Shown one piece after another: positions 9,470 to 18,425 of a stretch of 64,000 bases of DNA (its first letter is position 1; every line of letters starts with the position of its first letter). Position numbers and translations under genes: made by a program. Below the pieces are notes generated by a model, which saw only the letters and a program-made list of their open reading frames with translations, had not been told where the DNA came from and made no database searches. The stretch is taken from positions 754,001-818,000 of the forward strand of contig NZ_JWIC01000010.1 in the NCBI RefSeq assembly GCF_000814765.1, read 5' to 3'. The stretch is from Pseudoalteromonas luteoviolacea (GTDB lineage Bacteria > Pseudomonadota > Gammaproteobacteria > Enterobacterales > Alteromonadaceae).

Positions 9470-11650
9470 ATGACGTTAAAAAAAACCCTACTTATCGCTT
9501 TATCAGCACTGTTATTTATGGTGATGACCGCGATCGTTTGGCACACCAGTAACCCATTGCCACCGATGTACCCAGGAGGGCCTGCAACTCTTATTACTGC
9601 AAGTAATAACAAAACATTACGTTCATTTGGTGATAAACAGGGCGTGCATCGCTATCACGTCACGCCGAAAGAAGTGAACCCTTTTTATTTACAAGCCTTG
9701 TTACATTACGAAGACCGATGGTTTTACCAACACTATGGCGTGAATCCTTTTTCTTTGCTGCGCGCAGCTGGACAATGGATAAAACATGGTCGCGTGATTT
9801 CTGGTGGTTCAACAATCACTATGCAAGTTGCACGTCTCATCGACCCACACTCCAGAACAATAGGTGGCAAGCTGCATCAAATCGCCAGAGCAATTCAGCT
9901 AGAATGGTATTTTAGCAAAGAAGAAATACTCACTTTTTACCTTAATCTCGCGCCTTTTGGCGGGAATGTTGAAGGCATAGCAGCCGCCTCACATCGATAC
10001 TTCGCTAAAGCGCCACACCAACTCACTAAAAACGAAGCCGCATTGCTGGTCGTGCTACCACAAAAACCTTCCCGCTATCGCCCAGACCGCTACCCCACCA
10101 GAGCAAAAGCGATGCGCAATAAAGTTTTGTCGCGCCTCTATCAAGGCGCGTTACTCAACTCAGCGCAATATCACCTGCTCATTAAAGAGCGCGTCAACCT
10201 TCACATAGGGAAGCAACCATTGCTAGCCCCTTTGCTTGCACGTTACTTAAAGCAACGCTATCCGCACCGACATAAGCTCCAAACCACGATAGACTATTCA
10301 CTACAAAAACGTCTGTCGACATTACTGCATCGAACCAGTCAACGCCTACCACATAAAGCATCGGCAGCCTTGGTTATTTTACATAACCCCAGTGCACAGA
10401 TCCGCGCTTACCAAGGCTCTGTTAACTTTCGCGATGCCAGTCGCTTTGCCCACGTAGATATGGTGCGAGCAACGCGTTCTCCAGGCTCAACCTTAAAGCC
10501 TTTTATTTACGCTCAAGCACTGGATTTAGGGCTCATCCATAGCAAAAGTTTGCTCAGTGATATCCCCGCAGATTTTGATGGCTATAAACCACAAAACTTA
10601 AACGGTACCTTCAGCGGGCCTGTCAGTGCACAGCATGCGCTGCAAAAATCTCTTAATGTGCCAGCGATTCAGCTACTCAATCGCATTACGCCAATGCGGT
10701 TTGAGCACAACTTAGCTCAAGCCGGTATTCATCTTACACACAAACAAGCGAATTTATCTGTTGGACTAGGTGGAACAGGCACCCAATTACTCACCCTAGC
10801 GAAACTCTATCGTTCGTTAGCAAGTAACGGGCATGTCGCGCCATTAAACGTGCTCAAAGACACTGTGAATAGTTCAGCGTCAGTACGGATATTAAGCCCA
10901 CAAAGTAGCTGGATCACCTTTAAAATGCTCAGCGCACAAAGTGCCCCAGATCGCGTCGTGCCTTCGGTGCGACGTCAAATTGCATGGAAAACAGGCACAA
11001 GCTATGGCTATCGAGATTTTTGGGCAGTGGGTGTCAGCCGTGACTATACCGTCGCAGCCTGGGTTGGCCGCCCTGATGCCAGCCCAATGCTGGGTTACCT
11101 CGGCGCGACCCAAGCCGCCCCTTTGATGTTCGATGCCTTTGATTTACTACCACCAGACCAACAACTGTTAAAGAAGCCTGCCTCGGTAACCAATACGCTC
11201 ATTTGCTGGCCAAGTGGATTAGCACTTGAGCACATTCCAAACAATCAATGTGAATCTCAACATCACGCACTCACAATCAACCATATGACACCACCGAGTA
11301 TGGATATTCACGGCGACTTTACGACAAACATGAGTTGGCCAGAAAAGCTCGCTCACTGGCTAAACAGAAAGCAAATCAGTTATGGTTCTATCACATCACA
11401 CAATACAGCTCTGTCGGTACCTGATTATTCTATTGCCATCACTTCTTTAAGAAGTGGTCAGCACTACTATCGCTCTCAGCTTAGTACCCTTGCTTTAACC
11501 TCTTCGCACCCTACGCAAGTGAGTTGGTTTATTAATCATGAACCCATTACCAAGCCGCAGATTGAACTGAGTCAATATTTAGGTGAAACCACCATCTCCG
11601 CCTGTATAAACGCACACTGCGATCAGCAAACCATCTACATACACCCATGA
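9470..11650 (+). CDS. pbpC: Penicillin-binding protein 1C (transglycosylase/transpeptidase)
   Basis: 726-residue bifunctional peptidoglycan synthase anchored by an N-terminal membrane segment (residues about 7-24). The GT51 transglycosylase has Glu81 in EDRWFYQHYG and GGSTITMQ at 112-119. The transpeptidase has Ser340-x-x-Lys343 in SPGSTLKPF, SLN in QKSLNVPA, and Lys507-Thr-Gly. A C-terminal BiPBP_C-like domain (about 630-726) is typical of PBP1C. The partner macroglobulin gene lies immediately upstream; the pairing is thought to link protease trapping with cell-wall repair. Confidence 0.95.
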   Translation: MTLKKTLLIALSALLFMVMTAIVWHTSNPLPPMYPGGPATLITASNNKTLRSFGDKQGVHRYHVTPKEVNPFYLQALLHYEDRWFYQHYGVNPFSLLRAAGQWIKHGRVISGGSTITMQVARLIDPHSRTIGGKLHQIARAIQLEWYFSKEEILTFYLNLAPFGGNVEGIAAASHRYFAKAPHQLTKNEAALLVVLPQKPSRYRPDRYPTRAKAMRNKVLSRLYQGALLNSAQYHLLIKERVNLHIGKQPLLAPLLARYLKQRYPHRHKLQTTIDYSLQKRLSTLLHRTSQRLPHKASAALVILHNPSAQIRAYQGSVNFRDASRFAHVDMVRATRSPGSTLKPFIYAQALDLGLIHSKSLLSDIPADFDGYKPQNLNGTFSGPVSAQHALQKSLNVPAIQLLNRITPMRFEHNLAQAGIHLTHKQANLSVGLGGTGTQLLTLAKLYRSLASNGHVAPLNVLKDTVNSSASVRILSPQSSWITFKMLSAQSAPDRVVPSVRRQIAWKTGTSYGYRDFWAVGVSRDYTVAAWVGRPDASPMLGYLGATQAAPLMFDAFDLLPPDQQLLKKPASVTNTLICWPSGLALEHIPNNQCESQHHALTINHMTPPSMDIHGDFTTNMSWPEKLAHWLNRKQISYGSITSHNTALSVPDYSIAITSLRSGQHYYRSQLSTLALTSSHPTQVSWFINHEPITKPQIELSQYLGETTISACINAHCDQQTIYIHP

Positions 11651-11809
11651 GCGGATTGAAGCTGTTGCTTTTTACCTAAAATAAACACACATCCATCTCC
11701 TTAGTTTAGAAAAGTAAGGTGAGTCTGCTACACTCAGCTCATGACTGTCGTCTTTATGTCATAAAATGTGACAGCCTAAACTAACAGATTGAGAAAGGTG
11801 AACTAAACC

Positions 11810-12439
11810 GTGTCAACAGATCCTTGGAATGTATTAGCACTGGCGCCCACTTCAGATAAACAAGTAATTGAAGCAGCGTATCAGCAAAAACTCGAAGACT
11901 TAAAAACTGAATCAGAAGAAACTCGCGCTGAGCAAGAACAAGCAATTCATGCCGCATATCAAGCCATTTTAACCGGCCTCGCTGAACCATTTTCTCCAGC
12001 CGCTGATAGCTTGGCAGATCCACTATTTAATGAGTTTGACGATGAGCTGAGTGATCTTTTAAACAATGCACACCGACATACTCAGCTTTCTGCATGGCAG
12101 CTACTTGTTGATCATCCTGCTTGCGAAAACGTCTCACTAAGAAATGATTTAGCCGCGTTGGTGTTTGATAAAGTGTTAACGCATCAAAAAACGTGTCAAG
12201 TTGACAAAGAAATGATATCCAGCGAGGTCCTTATTTTTCTGACCGAGCAACTTGAGTGGGCTTCCCGTGATGATTTAAAAGCACGATATGGAGAAGGCTT
12301 TTATTATCGAATGACACAACAAGAGATCCCTCAACAAGAAATCGTGCCTGAACCTATTGCTGATACTGGCAATCTCGCCAATATTTTCATTGGTCTCACC
12401 ATTATTTGTGCCATTGGCTTACTGATGATATCAGTGTAA
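11810..12439 (+). CDS. J-domain-like tail-anchored membrane protein
   Basis: 209-residue protein starting with GTG. The N-terminus (PWNVLALAPTSDKQVIEAAY) reads like helices I-II of a DnaJ domain, and a further helix (AIHAAYQAIL) follows, but the HPD tripeptide that activates Hsp70 is absent; its place is taken by TESEE. The middle is acidic and unrecognised. The last 20 residues (NIFIGLTIICAIGLLMISV) form one hydrophobic helix, suggesting a tail anchor with the N-terminus in the cytoplasm. It may be a J-like scaffold that cannot stimulate DnaK. Function unknown. Confidence 0.65.
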   Translation: MSTDPWNVLALAPTSDKQVIEAAYQQKLEDLKTESEETRAEQEQAIHAAYQAILTGLAEPFSPAADSLADPLFNEFDDELSDLLNNAHRHTQLSAWQLLVDHPACENVSLRNDLAALVFDKVLTHQKTCQVDKEMISSEVLIFLTEQLEWASRDDLKARYGEGFYYRMTQQEIPQQEIVPEPIADTGNLANIFIGLTIICAIGLLMISV

Positions 12440-12444
12440 ATACA

Positions 12445-12476
12445 AATTTGGCCGGTTATGTTTGACTGGCCAAATT
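12445..12476 (+). terminator. Terminator after the J-like gene
   Basis: Perfect 9-bp inverted repeat AATTTGGCC (12445-12453) / GGCCAAATT (12468-12476), five bases after the stop codon. The A/T flanks allow use in either direction. Confidence 0.6.
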
Positions 12477-12692
12477 AAACATATCGACTGTTCTTCCGAT
12501 GATGCTGTTACAGCAAATTCTCGCCTCTGCGCTTTAGCAAATCATTCAGGCTTAATTAAGTGACCAACTTCCCATATAATATTGGGCATGTATACTGCTA
12601 GGCGTCCAAATTTGGTTCCAAATTGGCGATATAACCTAGTACAAACCAATAAATCAGCGCCAAATACACAGGCCTACTAACGAGGAAAAAAC

Positions 12693-13049
12693 ATGAGCAT
12701 CACTCGTAAACATACTAACCAGCGTATGAGCCGCATTGTAGTACATAATGATACTATTTATCTGTGCGGGCAAGTGTGTAAAGACGCTACACAAGGCATC
12801 AAAGAGCAAACACAAACCATGCTCGACAAAGTAGATGCGTTACTTGAAGAAGCAAATAGTGATAGAAATCATATCTTAAGCGCAACAGTGTACATCAGTG
12901 ATATGCAGTACTTTGCACAAATGAATGAAGTATGGGACGCATGGGTGCCTGAAGGGCATGCGCCAGCGAGAGCCTGTGTGCAAGCGGCTATGGCAAGACC
13001 AGAGTTGCTGGTTGAAGTCTCTGTTATTGCAGCTGTAAAAAAAGACTAA
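12693..13049 (+). CDS. RidA/YjgF/UK114 family enamine/imine deaminase
   Basis: 118-residue RidA-family protein. Family members are trimeric and hydrolyse reactive enamine/imine intermediates such as 2-aminoacrylate made by PLP enzymes. Visible signatures are YLCGQV near the N-terminus, the substrate-binding arginine in HAPARACVQA, and the closing VEVSVIAAV. The start has a GAGG ribosome site. It is monocistronic, facing the MocR-type regulator gene. It belongs to the short RidA group; the exact substrate is not readable. Confidence 0.88.
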   Translation: MSITRKHTNQRMSRIVVHNDTIYLCGQVCKDATQGIKEQTQTMLDKVDALLEEANSDRNHILSATVYISDMQYFAQMNEVWDAWVPEGHAPARACVQAAMARPELLVEVSVIAAVKKD

Positions 13050-13088
13050 TGACAGATTAATTAGCCGATTTTCATCGGCTAATTAAAG

Positions 13089-14474
13089 TTATATCACCAC
13101 ATCCGAGTTGACCAAAATACCCTGTAGAACCGAGTCAATGCGTGTGATGGCGAAATCGAAGGCTTCGCGGGTAGTTGGTCCACCAAGCGTAAAGCGGATC
13201 CCGTTTATATCACAAGCTTCATGGGGAGAGGCAAAGACATCAAGTGTACGTACCTCAACTAACTGCGCTTTAAATTGCCCAGCCACGTAATGCATATTTA
13301 GATTTTCAGGCAAATACCAACACACATTCAAGCCAAAAAATATGGCTTCAAACCCATATTGCCGAAGCACCCTATCTAAAGCGGCTTGTCGATAACGGAT
13401 TTCCTCAGCCAACTTACTCTGAACATGCTGATATTCTTTGCTTTGTAATGTACGCATCAATAATTCAAAGTTCATCATTGATACCGACCAGCACTGTGCG
13501 TGTACTGTATTAATCACAGCCTGTTGCCAGAGCAAAGGGGTCAACATGTAACCCGCCCGCAACCCACCGCTAAAATATTTTGAAAAACTGGCCAAATAAA
13601 AAACCCGATCGGGTGCTTGCTGCCACAGTGGCAGTCGCCACTTTTCTGGCAAGCAATAATTCACATCGTCTTCGATGATAAAAAAGTGATACTTACGGCT
13701 CAATGCCAATAACGCGTGCAATGTGTCCTCACTGTAGTGCACATTAGTCGGGTTTTGACAGTTTGGTGTAATATAAATTGCTTTAACTGAGTGCTGCTGG
13801 CAAATAGACTCTAACCTTGCTAAGTCAATCCCTTGTTCATTAACAGGCACACCTTTTGAGTGCAGTTTTAAACTTTTACATGCTTTGAAAAAGCCAGGGT
13901 ATGTGAGTGCCTCATGTAATACCAAATCTCCTGGGTCGCACAAAGTCGATAAACAACTGTAGATCCCCTGTTGTGCGCCTTGAGTAAAAATAACGTCATG
14001 CTGTTCACAGGCAAATCCACGTTGCAATAACCAATCTCGAAAAAACCGCTGGTGTCTTGGCAAACCATTCAGCTTGTAAGTCATTAGCTCACTTAGCACC
14101 GAATGACTTTGTGACAGCGCTTGCATCGCTTTTGCAATAATACTGTCTTGACCCATTAGAGGTTGCACACTGGCTGCTAAATCACTGATTTGCAACTCAT
14201 GATGAGCGCCATTATTTTTTGACACATAAGTCCCCGCCCCTAACCTTGCACGCACATAGCCTCGCTGTTCAAGTAAAACATAAGCTCTAGTCACCGTACC
14301 ATGCGTGATCTTCAATGCATCTGCCAATGACCTTTGCGCCGGTAAACGCTGATCAAATACCAGCTGTTTGTTATCTATCGACTGCTCAATCAATTCTGCC
14401 AACGCCATATATTTTGGCTTGGTTGCTGCCAGTCGCAAAAACAATGCCTCATCGGGCTGCCAAATTGTACTCAT
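13089..14474 (-). CDS. MocR/PdxR-type regulator (GntR winged helix fused to class I aminotransferase)
   Basis: 461-residue fusion: a GntR-type winged helix (about residues 15-80: QRLPAQRSLADALKITHGTV) and a fold-type I aminotransferase-like domain (about 110-455) with the PLP lysine in ASFSKYFSGGLRAG. MocR regulators bind PLP or a PLP-amino-acid adduct and control divergent genes. Here the divergent gene is a LysE-type exporter 95 bases away, and three similar dyad elements fill the gap. Regulation of the exporter by an amino acid through PLP is a reasonable inference. Confidence 0.9.
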   Translation of the reverse strand: MSTIWQPDEALFLRLAATKPKYMALAELIEQSIDNKQLVFDQRLPAQRSLADALKITHGTVTRAYVLLEQRGYVRARLGAGTYVSKNNGAHHELQISDLAASVQPLMGQDSIIAKAMQALSQSHSVLSELMTYKLNGLPRHQRFFRDWLLQRGFACEQHDVIFTQGAQQGIYSCLSTLCDPGDLVLHEALTYPGFFKACKSLKLHSKGVPVNEQGIDLARLESICQQHSVKAIYITPNCQNPTNVHYSEDTLHALLALSRKYHFFIIEDDVNYCLPEKWRLPLWQQAPDRVFYLASFSKYFSGGLRAGYMLTPLLWQQAVINTVHAQCWSVSMMNFELLMRTLQSKEYQHVQSKLAEEIRYRQAALDRVLRQYGFEAIFFGLNVCWYLPENLNMHYVAGQFKAQLVEVRTLDVFASPHEACDINGIRFTLGGPTTREAFDFAITRIDSVLQGILVNSDVVI

Positions 14475-14556
14475 AACAATAAATAAATTGATGCCTATTT
14501 GTACTTATGACAATAATTAAATACGAAACAAATAGCAACAATTGTATTGATACAAT
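14464..14556. promoter_or_regulatory. Three dyad repeats between the mocR-type and lysE-type genes
   Basis: Three similar dyads: ATTGT-N7-ACAAT at 14464-14480 (overlapping the regulator start codon), TTGT-N7-ACAA at 14499-14513, and ATTGTATTGATACAAT at 14541-14556. The first two share TTGTACT-AT--ACAATAA, so they are also direct repeats. Centre spacing is roughly 34 and 43 bases, near three and four helical turns. They are candidate operators for autoregulation and exporter control. Confidence 0.5.
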
Positions 14557-14569
14557 TTAGGAGTTAACT

Positions 14570-15190
14570 TTGCCATTGGTTGAACTATTTACCCTTTTTC
14601 CTGCATTGGTGTTATTCAGCTTTGCCGCATCTATCACGCCTGGGCCAAATAATATTTTACTAACCTACTCAGGATCGCAATTTGGTATAAAAAAAACGCT
14701 GCCACATATTGTTGGGATCCGTGCTGGCATGACCCTCATTCATGTCGCTATGTTAATGGGGCTAGGGCATCTTGTATTGGCAAACCCACAATTGCATTTA
14801 ACTTTTAAACTCTTAGCGACTGGCTATATTGTCTATCTGGCTTATAAAATTGCATTTAGCCGGACGAACTCACATAAGTTGCAACAGCAAAACCAACCAC
14901 TTTCATTTATGCAAGGGGCCTTATTTCAGCTGATCAATCCCAAAACCATGGCCACCCTGCTGTCTTTAACTACCGCCTTAACACTGCCTGGCGACTATTA
15001 TTGGCACTCCGCCCTACTTGGAATACTGGTATTTAATGTGGTGGCTTTGGGCAGCGGTCTAAGCTGGACTTATTTTGGAAAGGTGCTCAGTAAAAAGCTA
15101 CAAAATCAAAAACACATGCGCAGATTTAACTATGTTATGGCTTGCCTACTACTCGCTTGTTTACCGCTTATCCACATCAATACTTTATAG
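14570..15190 (+). CDS. LysE/RhtB-family amino-acid exporter
   Basis: 206-residue inner-membrane exporter with about six hydrophobic segments and the family signature FAASITPGPNNILL near the N-terminus. The start codon is TTG at 14570, supported by TAGGAG six bases upstream. It is divergent from the MocR-type regulator and is followed after 11 bases by a GNAT gene, so the two probably form an operon. The family exports amino acids and homoserine lactone-like compounds; the substrate cannot be assigned. Confidence 0.88.
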   Translation: MPLVELFTLFPALVLFSFAASITPGPNNILLTYSGSQFGIKKTLPHIVGIRAGMTLIHVAMLMGLGHLVLANPQLHLTFKLLATGYIVYLAYKIAFSRTNSHKLQQQNQPLSFMQGALFQLINPKTMATLLSLTTALTLPGDYYWHSALLGILVFNVVALGSGLSWTYFGKVLSKKLQNQKHMRRFNYVMACLLLACLPLIHINTL

Positions 15191-15201
15191 GAGTTCATGT
15201 T

Positions 15202-15624
15202 ATGCAGCTTGTTAATCGACTCACAAAATCTCAGTTTAACGATGCCTATCAATTTTTATCTAAAAGAAGTTATTGGAGCAAAGGGATATCACAAGAGAAG
15301 TTACACATCGCATTTGAAAACTCGCTCTGTTTTGCCCTAGTACAAAATACACAACTCATTGCATTTGCACGGGTCGTCACAGACTATGCGACCTTTGCCA
15401 ATCTACTCGATGTGTTTGTTTTAGAGCCGTATAGAGGTGTCGGGCATGGTAAGCAACTCATCGATGCGGTTGTCACACACCCTCAATTGCAAGGGCTAAG
15501 GCGGTTTACACTTGCAACTCATGATGCACATACTTTGTATCGACAATTTGGCTTTAACGACGTTGAAGCCCCCCAATTTCTCATGGAACGCTACATACGG
15601 TCGGGCTACTCATCACAGCCATAA
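15202..15624 (+). CDS. GNAT-family N-acetyltransferase
   Basis: 140-residue acetyltransferase. ATG 15202 is preferred because AGGAG lies eight bases upstream, overlapping the exporter stop codon; a longer reading from 15142 lacks a ribosome site and overlaps the exporter gene. The acetyl-CoA motif A is clear (VFVLEPYRGVGHGKQLIDAV), with a C-terminal LATHDAHTLYRQFGF. Probably translationally linked to the LysE-type exporter, so it may modify the same class of amino compounds (inference). Confidence 0.87.
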   Translation: MQLVNRLTKSQFNDAYQFLSKRSYWSKGISQEKLHIAFENSLCFALVQNTQLIAFARVVTDYATFANLLDVFVLEPYRGVGHGKQLIDAVVTHPQLQGLRRFTLATHDAHTLYRQFGFNDVEAPQFLMERYIRSGYSSQP

Positions 15625-15664
15625 CCTCTGTTATAAGCAAAGCGTATAAGCTTGCATGATTAAA

Positions 15665-15684
15665 AGGTGCGAAGCTTCGCACCT
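15665..15684 (-). terminator. Bidirectional terminator between the GNAT and peptide genes
   Basis: A perfect 20-base palindrome built on AGGTGCGAAG (15665-15674) and its complement. On the minus strand it is followed by TTTTAATC, so it fits termination of the small peptide gene; it can also serve the GNAT transcript. Confidence 0.6.
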
Positions 15685-15712
15685 AACTCAACGTCTTTTG
15701 ATCACAAATGGG

Positions 15713-15856
15713 TTATTTACCAGTCTGTGTTACTGGCTTACATGGAAAATAGCAACCCGTGATAACGGCACCACCAGCCACTTTGTCAGTCTGGTGGTGA
15801 CTCACCACTTTATGAGATAAATTTGCCAACTTTTTTGTTTTAAGATCAAGTTTCAT
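15713..15856 (-). CDS. Small RiPP-like precursor peptide (GG leader, CYFPC core)
   Basis: 47-residue peptide. A ribosome site AAGGA lies seven bases before ATG 15856; a second ATG is directly upstream. It begins MKLDLKTKKLANLS and reaches TDKVAGG, then a short core AVITGCYFPCKPVTQTGK with two Cys and three Thr. The leader matches the peptide at 51679 (MKLKLNKKGIKQLS...TKQVGGG), and both resemble leaders of lanthipeptide-like or other ribosomal natural product precursors ending in GG. It is head-to-head with an S9 peptidase gene 394 bases away. No modifying enzyme is visible, so whether it is modified, and its function, are unknown. Confidence 0.75.
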   Translation of the reverse strand: MKLDLKTKKLANLSHKVVSHHQTDKVAGGAVITGCYFPCKPVTQTGK

Positions 15857-16250
15857 CATTATTTCCTTATTAAATTAAATATTTATACCACCAAAGTGGT
15901 GCGCATAAGATATCCATTTTAAATCGAAACTCAAGGAATAAATTACCTTTAAAATTTAAATTCAGAGAATAAAAGAATATTAATTAAACAGAAAAGTGCA
16001 ATATGAGAAACAGTCTGACGAGCGGATTTATATCACCAATCTAATTGCTACCTACCCCGCAGCGTTCATTGTTCAATTCCGATATAAAGACACTACTTTA
16101 GTCTTATCAACAATGGCAGTTCAACTCAACTTGATTTCGATCAAACGAGTACCATTCGACTACATGCTTAGTCAGCCTATCTCATAACACTTGTGCATCA
16201 CAGGATTCACTTTTATGTTAGAAGCAATCAAAAAATAATAGATTTTACTT
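15857..16250. other. Divergent control region between peptide and S9 peptidase genes
   Basis: 394 bases, AT-rich on the peptide side. I see no convincing gene: an open frame at 15996-16187 has no ribosome site and no recognisable protein character. A small dyad (CACCA/TGGTG near 15889-15901) lies in the predicted 5' leader of the peptide mRNA. Promoters for both genes must lie here but no strong -35/-10 pair stands out. Confidence 0.5.
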
Positions 16251-18290
16251 ATGAAACCAATCACAACTCTTGCTCTAAGCGGCGTGTTGCTCTCACTTGC
16301 CTCAACAGACAGTTTAGCGAGTGCAGCAACATTTAAATCTGACGATATCTTTGCACTAGAATACGCTGCGAGCACGCAGATAAGCCCTGACGGTAAAAAA
16401 ATCGTGTATGAACGCAGTAGCTATGACATTATGCATGATGTGCCTAAGCGCACACTATGGTTATATGACATCGCGAAAAAAAGTCACTATCCTCTATTTG
16501 CCGATCACCATAGTTATGGCCAGCCCCGCTGGTCTCCTGACAGCAGTAAAATTGCCTTCACTAGTAACAGCAGTGGCTCGCGCCAGTTACATGTCTATTG
16601 GGTAGCACAAGACAAACAAGCTGTATTAACACAGCTTCCAAAAGCCATTGGAGATATCACGTGGTCGCCAGATGGGGAACATCTCGCGTTTACGATGAAT
16701 GTGCCTCAAGGTAAGTCTAAATTTGCAAAATCAGTCAAATTACCAAGCAAACCAAAAGGCGCAGAGTGGTCAGAGCCCGTTAAGATCTTTGAGAAAGCAA
16801 GATATCAAGCAGATGGACGCGGCTACTTAGAGCCTGCGTTTAAACATGTTTTTGTCTTGCCAGCAAATGGAGGCACACCAAGACAATTAACCAAAGGTGA
16901 CTTCCAGCATAGAGGCCCACTTGCGTGGAGCCCTAATAACCAACACATTGTTTTCTCATCTGATCAACACCCTGAGTGGGAATATCGTACAACAGAAACA
17001 GACTTATATCAGGTCAATGTCACTAACCAAACGCTCACGCAACTGACTGATCTGCCTGGTGCAGAATACAGCCCAACCTTCTCTACCAAAGGGGATAAGC
17101 TGGCATTTATTAGTCGCGGTAATGCACCCGTACCTTACATCAATAACCAGTTAACTTTAATGTCGATTAAAGACAGTAAACTTAAAACCTTAACGGATGA
17201 GCTAGATCGCTCTGTTGCCGATTATCAATGGGCTGGTAAAGGTGACTTTGTAATTCAATATGATGACCAAGGTAAACGCGTCTTAGCAACTGTTTCCTCT
17301 CGTGGCAAAGTTAAACCCATCGTTAATGATGTTTCAGGAACGACCCTTGGACGTCCTTATGTGAGTGGCAATTTTACTATGGCAAATAATGGTGCATTAG
17401 CCTATACCCAAGGTAACAGTAAAGCACCAGCCGATGTGGCATATTGGCGTAAAGGTAAAACGACCACGCTAACACAATTAAACCAAGATCTATTGGCGCA
17501 TAGAACACTGGGTGAAGTACACGAGCTTAACTATAAATCGTCGTTTGATGGCGAGCAGATCCAAGGCTGGTATATCACGCCTCCGAACTTTGATAAATCC
17601 AAAAAATATCCTCTGTTAGTGGAGATCCATGGCGGACCACATTTAGCATACGGCCCACACTTTAGTGCTGAATTGCAACGTTATGCCGCTGAGGGATATG
17701 TCGTGGTTTACGTCAACTACCGCGGTTCGACCAGCTATGGCGAACGTTTTGCACTGCTTTTAGATGGAAAATATAGCTCCAAAGAAGACTTTGCTGATCA
17801 CAACTCTGCTGTTGATGCCCTCATTGCAAAAGGCTTTATCGATGAGAACAACCTCTTTATCGCCGGCGGTTCAGCGGGCGGTATCGCGACAGCTTATGCG
17901 GTCGGTTTAACAGATAGATTCAATGCTGCCGCTATCACTAAGCCTGTTATTAACTGGATCAGTAAAGTGCTGACAGCCGATAGCTACCTTGGACAAATCC
18001 GAAATCAATTCCCTGGACTACCTTGGGAAAATTTGGCGCATTATTGGCAACGTTCACCATTATCACTGGTTGGTAATGTTACGACACCATCATTGATCAT
18101 GACAGGTGAGCTAGACAGACGTACACCTATGTCTGAGTCTGAACAATTTTACCAAGCATTGAAACTGCGTAAAGTTGATACAGTTTTGATACGCGTTCCA
18201 GGTGCACCGCATGGTATCGCAGGACGCCCCTCCCGTATGATTTCAAAAATTGAACATACACTGGCTTGGTTCGAGCTGTATAAAAAGTAG
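16251..18290 (+). CDS. Secreted S9-family peptidase (acylaminoacyl/dipeptidyl peptidase-like)
   Basis: 679-residue exported serine peptidase. The signal peptide covers residues 1 to about 26 (cleavage near LASA-A). A WD/PD40-like beta-propeller fills about 35-410 (repeats such as WSPDGEHLAF and WSPNNQHIVF), then the alpha/beta hydrolase domain with Ser541 in GGSAGG, Asp622 in GELDRRTP and His654 in GAPHG. The family cleaves short peptides from their N-terminus. It is paralogous to the S9 peptidase at 49298, and each lies head-to-head with a similar small GG-leader peptide, so the peptide may be its substrate (inference). Confidence 0.9.
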   Translation: MKPITTLALSGVLLSLASTDSLASAATFKSDDIFALEYAASTQISPDGKKIVYERSSYDIMHDVPKRTLWLYDIAKKSHYPLFADHHSYGQPRWSPDSSKIAFTSNSSGSRQLHVYWVAQDKQAVLTQLPKAIGDITWSPDGEHLAFTMNVPQGKSKFAKSVKLPSKPKGAEWSEPVKIFEKARYQADGRGYLEPAFKHVFVLPANGGTPRQLTKGDFQHRGPLAWSPNNQHIVFSSDQHPEWEYRTTETDLYQVNVTNQTLTQLTDLPGAEYSPTFSTKGDKLAFISRGNAPVPYINNQLTLMSIKDSKLKTLTDELDRSVADYQWAGKGDFVIQYDDQGKRVLATVSSRGKVKPIVNDVSGTTLGRPYVSGNFTMANNGALAYTQGNSKAPADVAYWRKGKTTTLTQLNQDLLAHRTLGEVHELNYKSSFDGEQIQGWYITPPNFDKSKKYPLLVEIHGGPHLAYGPHFSAELQRYAAEGYVVVYVNYRGSTSYGERFALLLDGKYSSKEDFADHNSAVDALIAKGFIDENNLFIAGGSAGGIATAYAVGLTDRFNAAAITKPVINWISKVLTADSYLGQIRNQFPGLPWENLAHYWQRSPLSLVGNVTTPSLIMTGELDRRTPMSESEQFYQALKLRKVDTVLIRVPGAPHGIAGRPSRMISKIEHTLAWFELYKK

Positions 18291-18305
18291 CGCCTCAGCA
18301 TAGCG

Positions 18306-18335
18306 TTAAATTGCCGGGTTATCCCGGCAATTTAA
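18306..18335 (+). terminator. Strong terminator after the first S9 peptidase gene
   Basis: 13-bp perfect stem (TTAAATTGCCGGG at 18306-18318 and its complement at 18323-18335) with a TTAT loop, 16 bases after the stop codon. Its A/T ends supply the U-tract. Confidence 0.8.
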
Positions 18336-18425
18336 CTATGGCAGGTATATCCCTATTAGATTCAACAAAAAGGCGGAATTGCCGATATAGAGGATCAGGC
18401 ATGCAAACACTGATAAGGAATCATC

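Noticed and set aside
15996..16187. Small open frame in the peptide/S9 gap
   Set aside because: No ribosome site, no signal or domain character, and it overlaps the expected promoter region.
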